Assembly (NCBI GenBank): GCA_039096225.1
Contig: JBBPEB010000009.1
Location: 895,001-959,000, forward strand
Reading direction: 5' to 3'
DNA: 64,000 nucleotides
Source of the DNA: Blastocystis sp. Blastoise
Taxonomy: Eukaryota > Sar > Bigyra > Opalinata > Blastocystidae
Of the stretch, positions 1 to 8,960 are shown in pieces. The notes below the pieces were generated by a model. The model did no database searches. It worked only from the letters and a program-made list of their open reading frames with translations, and was not told the DNA's origin. Within the stretch, counting starts at the first letter, position 1. The number at the start of each line of letters is the position of its first letter. The translations under genes and the position numbers were made by a program.

Positions 1-353
1 AATAGTTATAAGAAAGTGAATAATAATAATCAATTTACGATTAAGAAAGATTTAGATAAATTTACAAATGCTTTATTTGGTTGTTTAAGTAGTAAAGATA
101 CATTTAATTCTATAGATATTGTGAATATTCATAGAAAACATACTTCAAATTTCTATAAGGGGGGAATGCTATTGGTATTTGTGGTTTAATGATTGATAAT
201 ACTTATAATGAATGTGTGGATACAGATTTATTCTGTTTATCCAATTGTTTATCTAAGAAAGAAGAAATTGTTTATAGTGAAGATCAATATCATAATACGT
301 CATCAACAAAACGAATTTTAATAGATAATACTTTATATGCTATACCAAATTAA
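1..353 (+). CDS. C-terminal part of an unidentified virus-element protein, frameshifted
   Basis: An open frame runs from base 1 to a stop at 187-189. From about base 160 a second frame continues with similar codon use to a stop at 351-353. The switch falls at a run of six G (159-164); seven G would join the frames into one reading (about 117 residues). Either a one-base deletion has broken the gene or the assembly dropped a G. The joined tail is hydrophilic, with Asn-rich stretches and several Cys. I recognise no family. It is followed after 28 bp by the sense-strand TTGTTTTGTT motif seen behind the other genes of the element, which supports membership in the same virus-like unit. Confidence 0.55.
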
Positions 354-381
354 ATATATATTTATTTTTTATTATAAAAAG

Positions 382-391
382 TTGTTTTGTT
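382..391 (+). promoter_or_regulatory. TTGTTTTGTT intergenic motif, copy 1
   Basis: Plus-strand TTGTTTTGTT lies 28 bp after the stop of the left partial gene and just beyond the 3' end of the convergent recombinase gene. No plus-strand gene starts after it, so a promoter role is unlikely here. Confidence 0.5.
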
Positions 392-397
392 TTAAAA

Positions 398-2194
398 TTA
401 ATAAAATTTAAATTGAATTCCATGAAAATGTTTTTTAGGGACTTTGACTTTAAAGAATGCATTACTTTTATGTTTTTTCAATAAACCATGACCACGATGA
501 ATAGGTTCTAAAGGAGGCATAGTAGAAAGACTACGTAATGCATAAGTATCTGAATTATTCATAACTATAGGTGTAGAGTTTTCATCTTGGGTATTCTGTT
601 GCATAAGAGATGCTTGAGTATTCGTTAATTCTGAATCTGTTGTATTATTATGTAAATGATCAGGTAATAATTGTTTATTACGTATAAAACGATTATAACG
701 ATCTCTAGAATTCTCTGGAACTTCTTCAGATTCTAATGAACATCCTACAGGTAATTCATTTTCTAAATCGTTTTTATCAGGATACTTATGCTTTAATAGA
801 TCTTTATAATATCTTAATGTAATCATTATAGTATCATTATCTGATGAATATTGTTCTAATGTAGATAATATCGATTCTGATTTCATATTGAAATTCTCTT
901 TACCAAATACATCTTCATAGTCTTCATCATATTGTTCTATACGATCATTAAATCGTTTACATAAAAATAATAATTTATTCAATTGATTAATTTCTCTTGT
1001 ATAAGTAATATTATTCATATCAATATGAAATATTCTTGTTTTATTATCTAAATCTTGTAATTTAGTTGAATGAGAAGATAAATAAGGAGATATATAATTT
1101 TCCATATGTGTTGATTGACTATGTAACATCTTCATAATAGAATTTTCAAAGAGTTCTACACCTTTAGATTCATGTTCTGAATCATTATGTTGGAATTGTG
1201 CTTCTCTTGATAATCTATAATAATATTGAGCAAATAAATGTCTTATAATATCACAACCATTAATTAAAGAATTATTCTGTTGTGTTTTATAAATCCAGCC
1301 TAAATGGGGTTTTATATATTCATCACCAAATTTCAAATCACGTACTTTACCACCATTCTCAGTAACAAATAAATAATGTCTTGGAAATAAACGTAAGGAT
1401 CTAGCTAAGACATTTAAATATTCTTCTGATAAATACTGATAAGTAGGATATTCATTCTTACCAATTTCAAATCGATTCTTTGTATCATTCACATGAATAG
1501 TCAAAGTATTTAAATCAATATAATTGGTTGTTCTTCTTAAGGATAAAGGAATTTGTTGGCCACGAGTATAGATTACACAATCATTATAATCATTACGAGC
1601 ACATAATGTATCATAAGTTAAAACTAATAAATAACTATTCACATAATATAAATCATTAGGATTCTCTAAATAATTCTTTTTGGTGATATTAATGATTTCT
1701 CCCCAATCAGCTTCACAATTAATAATTTTCTGAGTGATTTCATAATGTCTTGAATAAGTAGCATCAATTTGTAAAGAACCCCATAAATGTTCCCATTTCT
1801 TTATATTTTGTGGAGTAAATGCTTTATAATTAATGATATCTTCATCATCTGTACAAATAGATATATTCTTCATTATATAAGTAATCATTTGCATATAATT
1901 AGCTACAGTAGTATTGGATAATCCACCTTGTTGTCCAGGAGCTTCTGTTTGTGTATGTTGCATAACATTTTGAAATTGAAATGGATCTGTTAACACTTCT
2001 ACACAAAAGAATGGTTCTTCCATATCATCTATTTGAATTCGTTCTTCATTACGAAATTTCTTACATATTGTCTTTATCCATTTCTTCCAATTTATACTTG
2101 TTGATAATTGTATTTTCTTCCAATGTAATAATTGATCTATACAATTTGTAAAGAATTCTTCACAATCTTTATCTGAATAACCTGTTGATTGCAT
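398..2194 (-). CDS. Tyrosine recombinase/integrase of the virus-like element
   Basis: 598 aa, intronless. The catalytic set of tyrosine recombinases can be followed in order: Arg200 (in LCARNDY), a basic Lys239 in the beta-hairpin region (NDTKN), Arg318-His319 (IIRHLF), His358 (MLHS) and the likely nucleophile Tyr367 (MENYI). The Arg-Asn-Asp-Tyr context resembles recombinases of polinton-like viruses and of DIRS/Crypton elements more than phage integrases. The N-terminal 170 residues probably bind DNA; the tail after residue 400 is polar and of unknown role. It would catalyse integration or excision. It is the last gene of the leftward block, 67 bp after the 140-aa gene. The start is the first ATG, 23 bp downstream of a sense-strand TTTGTTTTGTT motif. 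Confidence 0.8.
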   Translation of the reverse strand: MQSTGYSDKDCEEFFTNCIDQLLHWKKIQLSTSINWKKWIKTICKKFRNEERIQIDDMEEPFFCVEVLTDPFQFQNVMQHTQTEAPGQQGGLSNTTVANYMQMITYIMKNISICTDDEDIINYKAFTPQNIKKWEHLWGSLQIDATYSRHYEITQKIINCEADWGEIINITKKNYLENPNDLYYVNSYLLVLTYDTLCARNDYNDCVIYTRGQQIPLSLRRTTNYIDLNTLTIHVNDTKNRFEIGKNEYPTYQYLSEEYLNVLARSLRLFPRHYLFVTENGGKVRDLKFGDEYIKPHLGWIYKTQQNNSLINGCDIIRHLFAQYYYRLSREAQFQHNDSEHESKGVELFENSIMKMLHSQSTHMENYISPYLSSHSTKLQDLDNKTRIFHIDMNNITYTREINQLNKLLFLCKRFNDRIEQYDEDYEDVFGKENFNMKSESILSTLEQYSSDNDTIMITLRYYKDLLKHKYPDKNDLENELPVGCSLESEEVPENSRDRYNRFIRNKQLLPDHLHNNTTDSELTNTQASLMQQNTQDENSTPIVMNNSDTYALRSLSTMPPLEPIHRGHGLLKKHKSNAFFKVKVPKKHFHGIQFKFY

Positions 2195-2217
2195 TATTAA
2201 AAATTAAATTATTTATA

Positions 2218-2228
2218 AACAAAACAAA
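2218..2228 (-). promoter_or_regulatory. TTTGTTTTGTT intergenic motif, copy 2
   Basis: Exact minus-strand TTTGTTTTGTT, 34 bp after the stop of the 140-aa gene and 23 bp before the recombinase start. Confidence 0.55.
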
Positions 2229-2261
2229 TTTATTATTAATATTTTATAACATTTCATAGAA

Positions 2262-2684
2262 TTATAAATGAAGAGATTGAACAATAGAATCAACACTTAT
2301 ATTTAATTTCATTAATTGAACAGCTAATTCTTGTATTGATTCATTTTGATTCGAATCAATTTCTTCTAATTCATTCAAGACTTCAGATATATGTTTGACT
2401 TCTTCTTCTATAATCGTTTGTTGTATTTTCATTGTCTTATAATAGACTTTCTTTGTTTGTGGATTACAACAATTACAATGAATATCTATATTTTTAACAA
2501 TTAATTGAAAGAATTCAGTTGATTTCTCAAATAAACATTTTATAGCTTTTATAATAAATTCTAATAAAGTATTTTTCTTTTCTATTTCTTCTTCGGATAA
2601 TGTGGTTGTTGTTGAACTATCTGAACTTGTTGAACTTGTACTTGATAAAGAATGTAAGGATTCAGATACAGATTTAGGCTCCAT
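2262..2684 (-). CDS. Hypothetical 140-aa virus-element protein
   Basis: 140 aa, no recognised family. The first 35 residues are a Ser/Thr-rich low-complexity stretch. The middle has a hydrophobic helix (about residues 42-66) and a CNCC cluster near residue 71. The C-terminal half is predicted helical and acidic and could form a coiled coil. It sits between the 811-aa gene and the recombinase gene in the leftward block, with intergenic gaps of about 70 bp on both sides, so it is probably co-expressed with them. Function unknown. Confidence 0.6.
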   Translation of the reverse strand: MEPKSVSESLHSLSSTSSTSSDSSTTTTLSEEEIEKKNTLLEFIIKAIKCLFEKSTEFFQLIVKNIDIHCNCCNPQTKKVYYKTMKIQQTIIEEEVKHISEVLNELEEIDSNQNESIQELAVQLMKLNISVDSIVQSLHL

Positions 2685-2712
2685 TTTTTAATAATTTTTA
2701 AATGAATAATAT

Positions 2713-2721
2713 AACAAAACA
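2713..2721 (-). promoter_or_regulatory. TGTTTTGTT intergenic motif, copy 3
   Basis: Minus-strand TGTTTTGTT, slightly shorter than the other copies, about 33 bp after the stop of the 811-aa gene and about 28 bp before the 140-aa start. Confidence 0.45.
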
Positions 2722-2753
2722 TTTTTTAATTTAAATGAAATGAATTAAAATAT

Positions 2754-5189
2754 TTATATATAAGAGATAGTTAATAAAACAACACAAGGATAATCACATG
2801 TTATAAAGAACATATTATCATGAGGTAATAACTTTAATAATTTACGATTACAATAATAGACATTCTTATTGATCTTATTTGATATACCTTCATATTTAAT
2901 ACCATTCGAATAGTAATAAGGTAGATTTGTAGTATCAATAACATGAATATTATTCTCATATTCATTAGTAAAGCATCTTAATGAAATAGGATATAAGTAA
3001 TCAGTGGATTGACCATACACTGATATAATTTGTATATTCGTTAAGTATTGATATCCATAGACATTGGTTTTCTTCAATTCATAAATTAAATTCTTACTCG
3101 TACTAAAATCACAATATACTTCATCATAAGCTTTGAAACGTATATCACTACCATTCGGTTCACATATATTACAAATTATATTTCCTTTGAATAATTCATC
3201 AAATCTTAAATCTATATGATGATCAATTGTGATTGGAGAATTTATATTACTATAAGTAACATATTTATCAGATAAAGGAAAACTAAATGTAGGATAATAT
3301 GATCCATTTATATATCCAGTACATAATTTAGATGCATTTGTTTGGATCGTATCAGTATCATTCTGAATAATAATATCTTTTAAGATCTTATTCTGGATAT
3401 TCAATGTAGGATATTCAGCATAGAATTGTGTGTCTGCTGTTAAACAATTCAAACATAATTTCTTAATGGTTTCACTAGGTTGAATCGTATCGACTGTATC
3501 TGAGAATTCTAAGAATCCTCTTAAAATACAATTATCATTGAAATTCACATATTGTTTATTCTTATCAGTATATCGTATTGTAATATCTTGTATTGTATTC
3601 AAATAAGGAGACACATTAATATTCATAATATCATGAAATTCATTATTGCCTTTATAATTATTCACATTGAATGAATATAAAGAATTCTGACTATTATCTA
3701 CTATATTCGATTGAGCTATTAACATTCCTTTTGGACGACTACTATCAATATTATGAATACCATAATTAATAATTTCATCATGACCTAATTTATTATATCC
3801 TAGAATTTCACCTAATTCTTGAGCTTGAGAAAAATCTATATGATAACTATCAGTATAACACTTATAATTACCATCTAAATCTAATGTATTCAAATCAGCT
3901 ATTTTGTCTGGTATTAATTGTTTACCATAAGATACATACCAAGCAAAACATCCTTGTTCATCATAAACTAAATCAGGACGTATATTATGTAGAGCACCAC
4001 GATACTTAAATAAGGAGTGCTCTATATCTGTAGCTGTAAATGTGAATGACGTAGAATCAGTACCTTTACAAGATAAATATATTATATATCCATCCTTATT
4101 GTCCATAGTCTGAGTATCTTTGGATATACTTAAATAATCCGTATAAATTGTATTATTGATTGAACTTTCTAATAATTCATAGAATTTGTTTTCTGTGTAA
4201 TTTCCAGGAGGAACAGTGAATGTAGTTTCATGAACACCATCATAACCACTCAATTGTCGAACAATCATTGTATTATATCCATCTTCCACAAAGACTGTTC
4301 TTTTAATTCTATTTAATGTAATTTCCTCTTGAAGTGAAGTATATGTCAATGTTTCTGAATCTTCAAATAAGCCAGTGAATAATTGTTTTTCTAAACTGAG
4401 TATATTATTACTTGACCATTGGAAATAAAATTTATGTTCATCAGCTAATACACATTTCATAATTCCATTAGAACCTTGTGTTGGAACAATATAACTTGAA
4501 TGATCACTCACACCATCAGTAAAGAATTCATTCAATTCATAGATTCCTGTTGATGTAACAGGAACATTATAAGAAGTTAATTGAGGTCGATATATGGTTA
4601 TAGTATCATCATCATATCTCATCATTAAACGATTAAATTTATCACCCCATTTAGCTGATACACAACATACAGCTATCCACCAAAACTCTATATCCGTATA
4701 AGTACCTTTTGGAAAGTAAAAACCACGTCTTTTCTTATAAATTGTAATTTCACAATACCAATCATCTCTATCAATGGTTATTGTTGGGGCTTCATTAATT
4801 TTGACAGTGGGATCAATATCAGGAGAATCTTTTATTACTGGTCTATCACATACATCAAAATGACATAGTTCTAATAATTGTGGAATAGAATAATTTTTCT
4901 GATCTAAAGTAATTGTTTGAATTTGTTCATTACCATTGACACGAGTATTTATATATTTGAATATTTGTGTTTTTGTGAAAGTATCAAATAGAGGCACACT
5001 TTCACTACCAATTAAATTAAGATCAATATAAGAAATGATATTTTTAGTGATATCAATAGAATTCGATAAATGTATATTGAATTGATTATCAATACAACGA
5101 ACATCAATAGGGACTACATGTGTTTTAATACGAGTATCCTTCTCTTCTAATGAAGTCTGTTCTTCATAATTATCATCATCAAGTTCCAT
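2754..5189 (-). CDS. Large structural-type protein with repeated P-x-G-x-Y-T modules
   Basis: 811 aa, intronless, beta-rich. It holds a motif of aromatic/hydrophobic residues followed by P-x-G-x-Y-T at residues 159-165 (FPKGTYT) and again at 326-332 (VPPGNYT), each followed by an amphipathic helix. The second is followed about 65 residues later by LFKYRG (393-398). The 223-aa protein encoded at 8,221 has the same pair, FPAGNYT then LFKYLG. This suggests a family of virion surface, vertex or fibre proteins built from a shared fold; I cannot name the family. It is the first gene of the leftward block and shares a 74-bp promoter gap with the first capsid gene, so the two are probably expressed together. 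Confidence 0.6.
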   Translation of the reverse strand: MELDDDNYEEQTSLEEKDTRIKTHVVPIDVRCIDNQFNIHLSNSIDITKNIISYIDLNLIGSESVPLFDTFTKTQIFKYINTRVNGNEQIQTITLDQKNYSIPQLLELCHFDVCDRPVIKDSPDIDPTVKINEAPTITIDRDDWYCEITIYKKRRGFYFPKGTYTDIEFWWIAVCCVSAKWGDKFNRLMMRYDDDTITIYRPQLTSYNVPVTSTGIYELNEFFTDGVSDHSSYIVPTQGSNGIMKCVLADEHKFYFQWSSNNILSLEKQLFTGLFEDSETLTYTSLQEEITLNRIKRTVFVEDGYNTMIVRQLSGYDGVHETTFTVPPGNYTENKFYELLESSINNTIYTDYLSISKDTQTMDNKDGYIIYLSCKGTDSTSFTFTATDIEHSLFKYRGALHNIRPDLVYDEQGCFAWYVSYGKQLIPDKIADLNTLDLDGNYKCYTDSYHIDFSQAQELGEILGYNKLGHDEIINYGIHNIDSSRPKGMLIAQSNIVDNSQNSLYSFNVNNYKGNNEFHDIMNINVSPYLNTIQDITIRYTDKNKQYVNFNDNCILRGFLEFSDTVDTIQPSETIKKLCLNCLTADTQFYAEYPTLNIQNKILKDIIIQNDTDTIQTNASKLCTGYINGSYYPTFSFPLSDKYVTYSNINSPITIDHHIDLRFDELFKGNIICNICEPNGSDIRFKAYDEVYCDFSTSKNLIYELKKTNVYGYQYLTNIQIISVYGQSTDYLYPISLRCFTNEYENNIHVIDTTNLPYYYSNGIKYEGISNKINKNVYYCNRKLLKLLPHDNMFFITCDYPCVVLLTISYI

Positions 5190-5263
5190 ATTTTTCTAAT
5201 TTATTAAATAATAATTTATATTAATTTTATTTTATTTATTAATATTTTTTTATTTAAAAAAAA
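5190..5263. promoter_or_regulatory. Bidirectional promoter gap between leftward and rightward virus-element blocks
   Basis: Only 74 bp separate the two divergent starts, and the sequence is almost pure A/T. It is the only intergenic gap next to gene starts in the element that lacks the TTTGTTTTGTT motif on either strand. Both blocks must start their transcription in or near it. Confidence 0.6.
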
Positions 5264-6736
5264 ATGAGAATCTTAAGAATTAAAGATAATATTCCTATTC
5301 AAAGCAATACTGATATTCTATCAAGTCCTTATATCTTTCAATATCATTGGACTAATGTGGATAACACTTATATCAATTTCAATCAATCCTATTTGGATCT
5401 TACTGTCAAGGCAACTGTCACAGATAAAGCTGGACCAGTTTCTGTTTATTTAGATGAAACAGGTACTTCTGTTAGTTTCACCTATGATCAATTATGTCAA
5501 TATTTCTTGGATCAATTAGTTCAAAAAGCTAATATTTATTCTATTATTGATTCCACTGATGTTGAAATGGTTTATACTTTACCTGATGGATCTGATCGTG
5601 CTTTGAAATATGAAGAAAACTGTACACATGCTTCACGTGGTCGTAAAATGATTTTATTAAAAGATATCAGTAAGAATGATTTAGAAAAATCTATGTATGG
5701 TGAAGATTTATCTGCAGATACTTATGAATTGAATTCTATTCGTTATATACGTGCACATCCAAATGAATCTATTCATATTGCTATTCCTTTATATCTCATT
5801 AGTGGTTTAGGTGTTGATGGAGATTCTTTAATATTAACTAAACATTTCAATATGCTATTTAGAACGAGTACTATTGAATCCTTAATTGATAATAATATGA
5901 GTATTTATTTCAAGAATGGTGGTGCTAAATTATCAACACAATGGTTACATCTAACTGATGAAAAATGGTTTAAGACATTTGAATTGGAATCAGCTACTAT
6001 GAATTTAATGACTTATAAAGATATTCAATTCCAAACGAATGAATTATATAAAACTATACCTACATGTATTCAAGTCGATTATCAAAATACAAGAATAACT
6101 AGTGATCATTTCAATATCAATAGAGCTTTACCATTTATACCTGAATATATATTATTTTGGTTTACAAATGGTTATAGTTCAACAACTATTAGTAATGTAG
6201 CTAGTCCATCTGTATGGCCTAAATATCAAAGTTGTTTGATTGGTGATGTTCAAATGTTCCCTCAAACTGAATTCCCTACTCAAATGTATTATCATAATCT
6301 TACTACTAAAGGTCATGTCTTCAATAATGAAGAAACTGCTAGTTTATCTTGTCCTAATAAAAATTTATATTGTTTATGGGCTGATAATTCAAATCCTGAA
6401 ACTATTCTTAAATATGATGAATGGATTAAACATCCTATTTATATTATTCCAACTAAAGCATTAATGAATATCCAATCAGATAGTGGTATAGAAATGAATT
6501 TTGATTGTAATCTAGATGTCCATGATATTGAATATGGTCATGCTGATTCATCTACTGTTCCTGATGGATATACATGTACATATAATGAAACTACTAAAAT
6601 ATGGACACCTGATACTGGTGCTTCTTATAGTGTAGCATCTCATGCTGGTATTTATAAACATATTAATACTGAACTAAATGAGAAGCATCCTTATACATTA
6701 CATATGATTGCTGTACGTAGTGTACGTGATATTTAA
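5264..6736 (+). CDS. Capsid-type protein, paralogue A (probable double jelly-roll major capsid protein)
   Basis: 490 aa, intronless, beta-rich, with no signal peptide or membrane segment. It aligns over its whole length with the 407-aa product of the next gene. Shared blocks in order are YxFxxxxxxVDxxxIxF near the N-terminus, NIYSIID, P-x-G-x-D, RK followed by ISKNDLEKSMYG, IPLYLISGLG, FIPEYILFWF, FPQTEFPT, W followed by HPIYIIP, and VRD at the C-terminus. Length, position next to the packaging ATPase cluster and this layout fit a double jelly-roll capsid protein of polinton-like or virophage-like viruses. The assignment rests on context and fold-like features, not on a match I can show. Paralogue A has longer loops than B, notably around residues 50-85 and 430-460. 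Confidence 0.6.
   Translation: MRILRIKDNIPIQSNTDILSSPYIFQYHWTNVDNTYINFNQSYLDLTVKATVTDKAGPVSVYLDETGTSVSFTYDQLCQYFLDQLVQKANIYSIIDSTDVEMVYTLPDGSDRALKYEENCTHASRGRKMILLKDISKNDLEKSMYGEDLSADTYELNSIRYIRAHPNESIHIAIPLYLISGLGVDGDSLILTKHFNMLFRTSTIESLIDNNMSIYFKNGGAKLSTQWLHLTDEKWFKTFELESATMNLMTYKDIQFQTNELYKTIPTCIQVDYQNTRITSDHFNINRALPFIPEYILFWFTNGYSSTTISNVASPSVWPKYQSCLIGDVQMFPQTEFPTQMYYHNLTTKGHVFNNEETASLSCPNKNLYCLWADNSNPETILKYDEWIKHPIYIIPTKALMNIQSDSGIEMNFDCNLDVHDIEYGHADSSTVPDGYTCTYNETTKIWTPDTGASYSVASHAGIYKHINTELNEKHPYTLHMIAVRSVRDI
6240..6240. other. Codon-shadow reading frames inside paralogue A
   Basis: Nothing separate is annotated here: the short plus frame starting at this base is an off-frame shadow of the capsid-type gene, with Leu/Ile-rich composition typical of shifted AT-rich code. 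Confidence 0.3.
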
Positions 6737-6810
6737 ATTTAATATTTCTTACTTACTATTCTTAACGTTAACTTGTTTAATTAATTCTATTCTATTCTAT
6801 ATTCCAATCA

Positions 6811-6821
6811 TTTGTTTTGTT
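6811..6821 (+). promoter_or_regulatory. TTTGTTTTGTT intergenic motif, copy 4
   Basis: Exact TTTGTTTTGTT, 75 bp after the stop of paralogue A and 85 bp before the start of paralogue B. The long distance to the next ATG is unusual for a core promoter. Confidence 0.55.
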
Positions 6822-6906
6822 ATGAATTTCAAATAATTTTATAATTATAAAATATCATTATTATTTTATTTTTTATTTAAAAAATACATAAACAATAATT
6901 ATTAAA

Positions 6907-8130
6907 ATGGAAGGATTCCCAAGACAATTCTTACCTTCAAAGGCAAATCAAACTATTAAACCTGTACAAATTCCTATTCTAGTTTCTACTAGTCAAGATT
7001 TATTAAATCAACCTTATCCATTTGAATTCTTATATAATTCAGTTGATAGTCCTTTTATTGATTTCAGTAATTCATTCTTAGAACTGAATTTCAATATTAC
7101 AACAAATGCAGCTACAACTAGTTCTGTTGTACAACATTCTAATATCTATAGTATTATTGATAAAATTACTACAGATCTTACGTTTGTATCTCCTACGGGT
7201 CAAGATATTCTTATTAATTATTCTGAATCTTCTATTGAATCCAGTAAAGCAAGAAAATTTGTTACTATTAAAGAATTAAGTAAAGATGAAATTGATAAAT
7301 CTATGTATAGTATGACAGAATGCTTATATAATACAACCTTAAGTAGTATTGCTGGAATGCAAAGTTCTACTAAAGCTCAAGTTATTATTCCTTTATCTCT
7401 TATTACTGGTCTTGGTACATTTGATTGTGCTATTAAAGTAAAATCTTTGAAGATGCAATTCGTTACAAATTATTTAAAGAATCTATTTACTGGAACCACT
7501 AAAATCACTGCATTAACATTTGATCGTGTTTATATTCATCTTCAACAAATTTATGATATTAATTTTGGTAATGATCCACGTGCTTTGATTAAATGTATTC
7601 CTAATAATTGTCAAATATCTGCATTTACTACACCTGTTTATTCAGAAACATTCTCAACAGCAGGTAAACCAACTCCACAACAATTCTTATCCAATAGAAG
7701 TGTTGTTTTCGTACCTGATTACTGTATGCTATATTTTACAACTCAAGAGAAGAGTATGATTCCTATTAAGACTGAATTATTGAAGATGTGTCAATTCCAA
7801 ATTGGTGGTCAAAATATCTTACCAAAGACGGATTTCCCTACTACATATAAAACAACGAATCCATCACAAATTATTCCTAATGCTATGCTTTATAATACTT
7901 GGAGATGTAATAGTCATCCTCAATCTCCTTTGAATGGTGAAAAGTGGTATGAACAACCTATTTATATATTCCCTATTTCAAGTGTTGTTGATGTCAATAC
8001 TCGTAGTGGTTGTGAAGTTAATATCTCCTTATTAACTGAATATAATGGTGCAAATATTACTAGTGGTACTTATACTTTATATGCTCATTTTATATTTGTT
8101 AAATTTGTTAGAGATGGTGCAACCAATTAA
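6907..8130 (+). CDS. Capsid-type protein, paralogue B (probable double jelly-roll major capsid protein)
   Basis: 407 aa, intronless. Full-length homologue of the preceding 490-aa protein. Matching blocks are NIYSIID, PTGQD, ARK followed by ELSKDEIDKSMYS, IPLSLITGLG, FVPDYCMLYF, LPKTDFPT, W followed by QPIYIFP, and FVRDG at the C-terminus. It is more compact than A. Having two diverged but complete copies side by side suggests either two capsid subunits with different positions in the shell or a capsomer built from both. One may be the major capsid protein and the other a specialised form; sequence alone does not say which. Confidence 0.6.
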   Translation: MEGFPRQFLPSKANQTIKPVQIPILVSTSQDLLNQPYPFEFLYNSVDSPFIDFSNSFLELNFNITTNAATTSSVVQHSNIYSIIDKITTDLTFVSPTGQDILINYSESSIESSKARKFVTIKELSKDEIDKSMYSMTECLYNTTLSSIAGMQSSTKAQVIIPLSLITGLGTFDCAIKVKSLKMQFVTNYLKNLFTGTTKITALTFDRVYIHLQQIYDINFGNDPRALIKCIPNNCQISAFTTPVYSETFSTAGKPTPQQFLSNRSVVFVPDYCMLYFTTQEKSMIPIKTELLKMCQFQIGGQNILPKTDFPTTYKTTNPSQIIPNAMLYNTWRCNSHPQSPLNGEKWYEQPIYIFPISSVVDVNTRSGCEVNISLLTEYNGANITSGTYTLYAHFIFVKFVRDGATN

Positions 8131-8179
8131 TTTATTTAAATAACTTTCTATTTTATCAATTTATTCAATTTAATAAATA

Positions 8180-8189
8180 TTGTTTTGTT
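8180..8189 (+). promoter_or_regulatory. TTGTTTTGTT intergenic motif, copy 5
   Basis: TTGTTTTGTT, 50 bp after the stop of paralogue B and 31 bp before the next start. Confidence 0.5.
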
Positions 8190-8220
8190 TATAATTTCAT
8201 AATTAATTTATTTAATAAAA

Positions 8221-8892
8221 ATGACATCAATATCTCATCTAAGTAAAATTACAAGTCAAATCTGTCATGAACAATTCAATTATACTTTGGATTTAGTGGG
8301 TAAAAATATCACTCATATCAATACATTAGTGAATACAAGTGATATCATTAATATTCCAGAATTCAATATTCAGTTTTATGAAAATGCTGGTAGATATACA
8401 TTTCCAGCTGGAAATTATACTTTAGAAGATTTTTTAGATAAATTATATGAAATTGGAAAAAAAATGAAATCCTATGTTGAAGGAGAACCTTATGGTTTCA
8501 GCTATAATAAAGAAACTAAAACTTTTAAATCAAATCATTGGTTTGAATGTGGTCTTAGTTCTGGACTATTTAAATACTTAGGCATTAAATCATCATACTT
8601 TAGTCCGGGTGATACAATCGTATTTACTGATGAATATATATCCAATAATATTTCATGGTATAAGATCTATATGTTACGTGTGTATTGTGATATTATTAAT
8701 AAAGATAATGATTTAATTTCTATTCCTTTATATGCTAAACAAGGATTTGATAATACATTTGCTCTCAGTGATTTATCTATTCCATGTATTGATGGTAAAT
8801 ATACAGATATCCAATGGGAAATATATGATCAATTAAATAATCCAATTGATTTATCAAATACAAATCTTTATATATACTTTACTGCATCTTAA
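8221..8892 (+). CDS. 223-aa structural-type protein with FPAGNYT module
   Basis: 223 aa, intronless, beta-rich. Residues 61-67 read FPAGNYT, followed by an amphipathic helix, and residues 116-121 read LFKYLG. The same pair is found in the 811-aa protein of the leftward block, so this may be a short single-module relative. Size and position between the capsid-type genes and the ATPase would suit a minor capsid or penton protein, but I see no decisive motif. The gap to the ATPase gene is 68 bp. Confidence 0.55.
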   Translation: MTSISHLSKITSQICHEQFNYTLDLVGKNITHINTLVNTSDIINIPEFNIQFYENAGRYTFPAGNYTLEDFLDKLYEIGKKMKSYVEGEPYGFSYNKETKTFKSNHWFECGLSSGLFKYLGIKSSYFSPGDTIVFTDEYISNNISWYKIYMLRVYCDIINKDNDLISIPLYAKQGFDNTFALSDLSIPCIDGKYTDIQWEIYDQLNNPIDLSNTNLYIYFTAS

Positions 8893-8932
8893 TAAAATCA
8901 TTTATTTATCTTTAACTTATCATTAATTATTT

Positions 8933-8943
8933 TTTGTTTTGTT
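8933..8943 (+). promoter_or_regulatory. TTTGTTTTGTT intergenic motif, copy 6
   Basis: Exact TTTGTTTTGTT, 41 bp after the stop of the 223-aa gene and 17 bp before the ATPase start. Confidence 0.55.
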
Positions 8944-8960
8944 GATTAAAATCATATAAA

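Noticed and set aside
6240-6464. 74-residue plus-strand frame within capsid paralogue A
   Set aside because: Shadow of the capsid-type frame; listed only to say it is not a gene.
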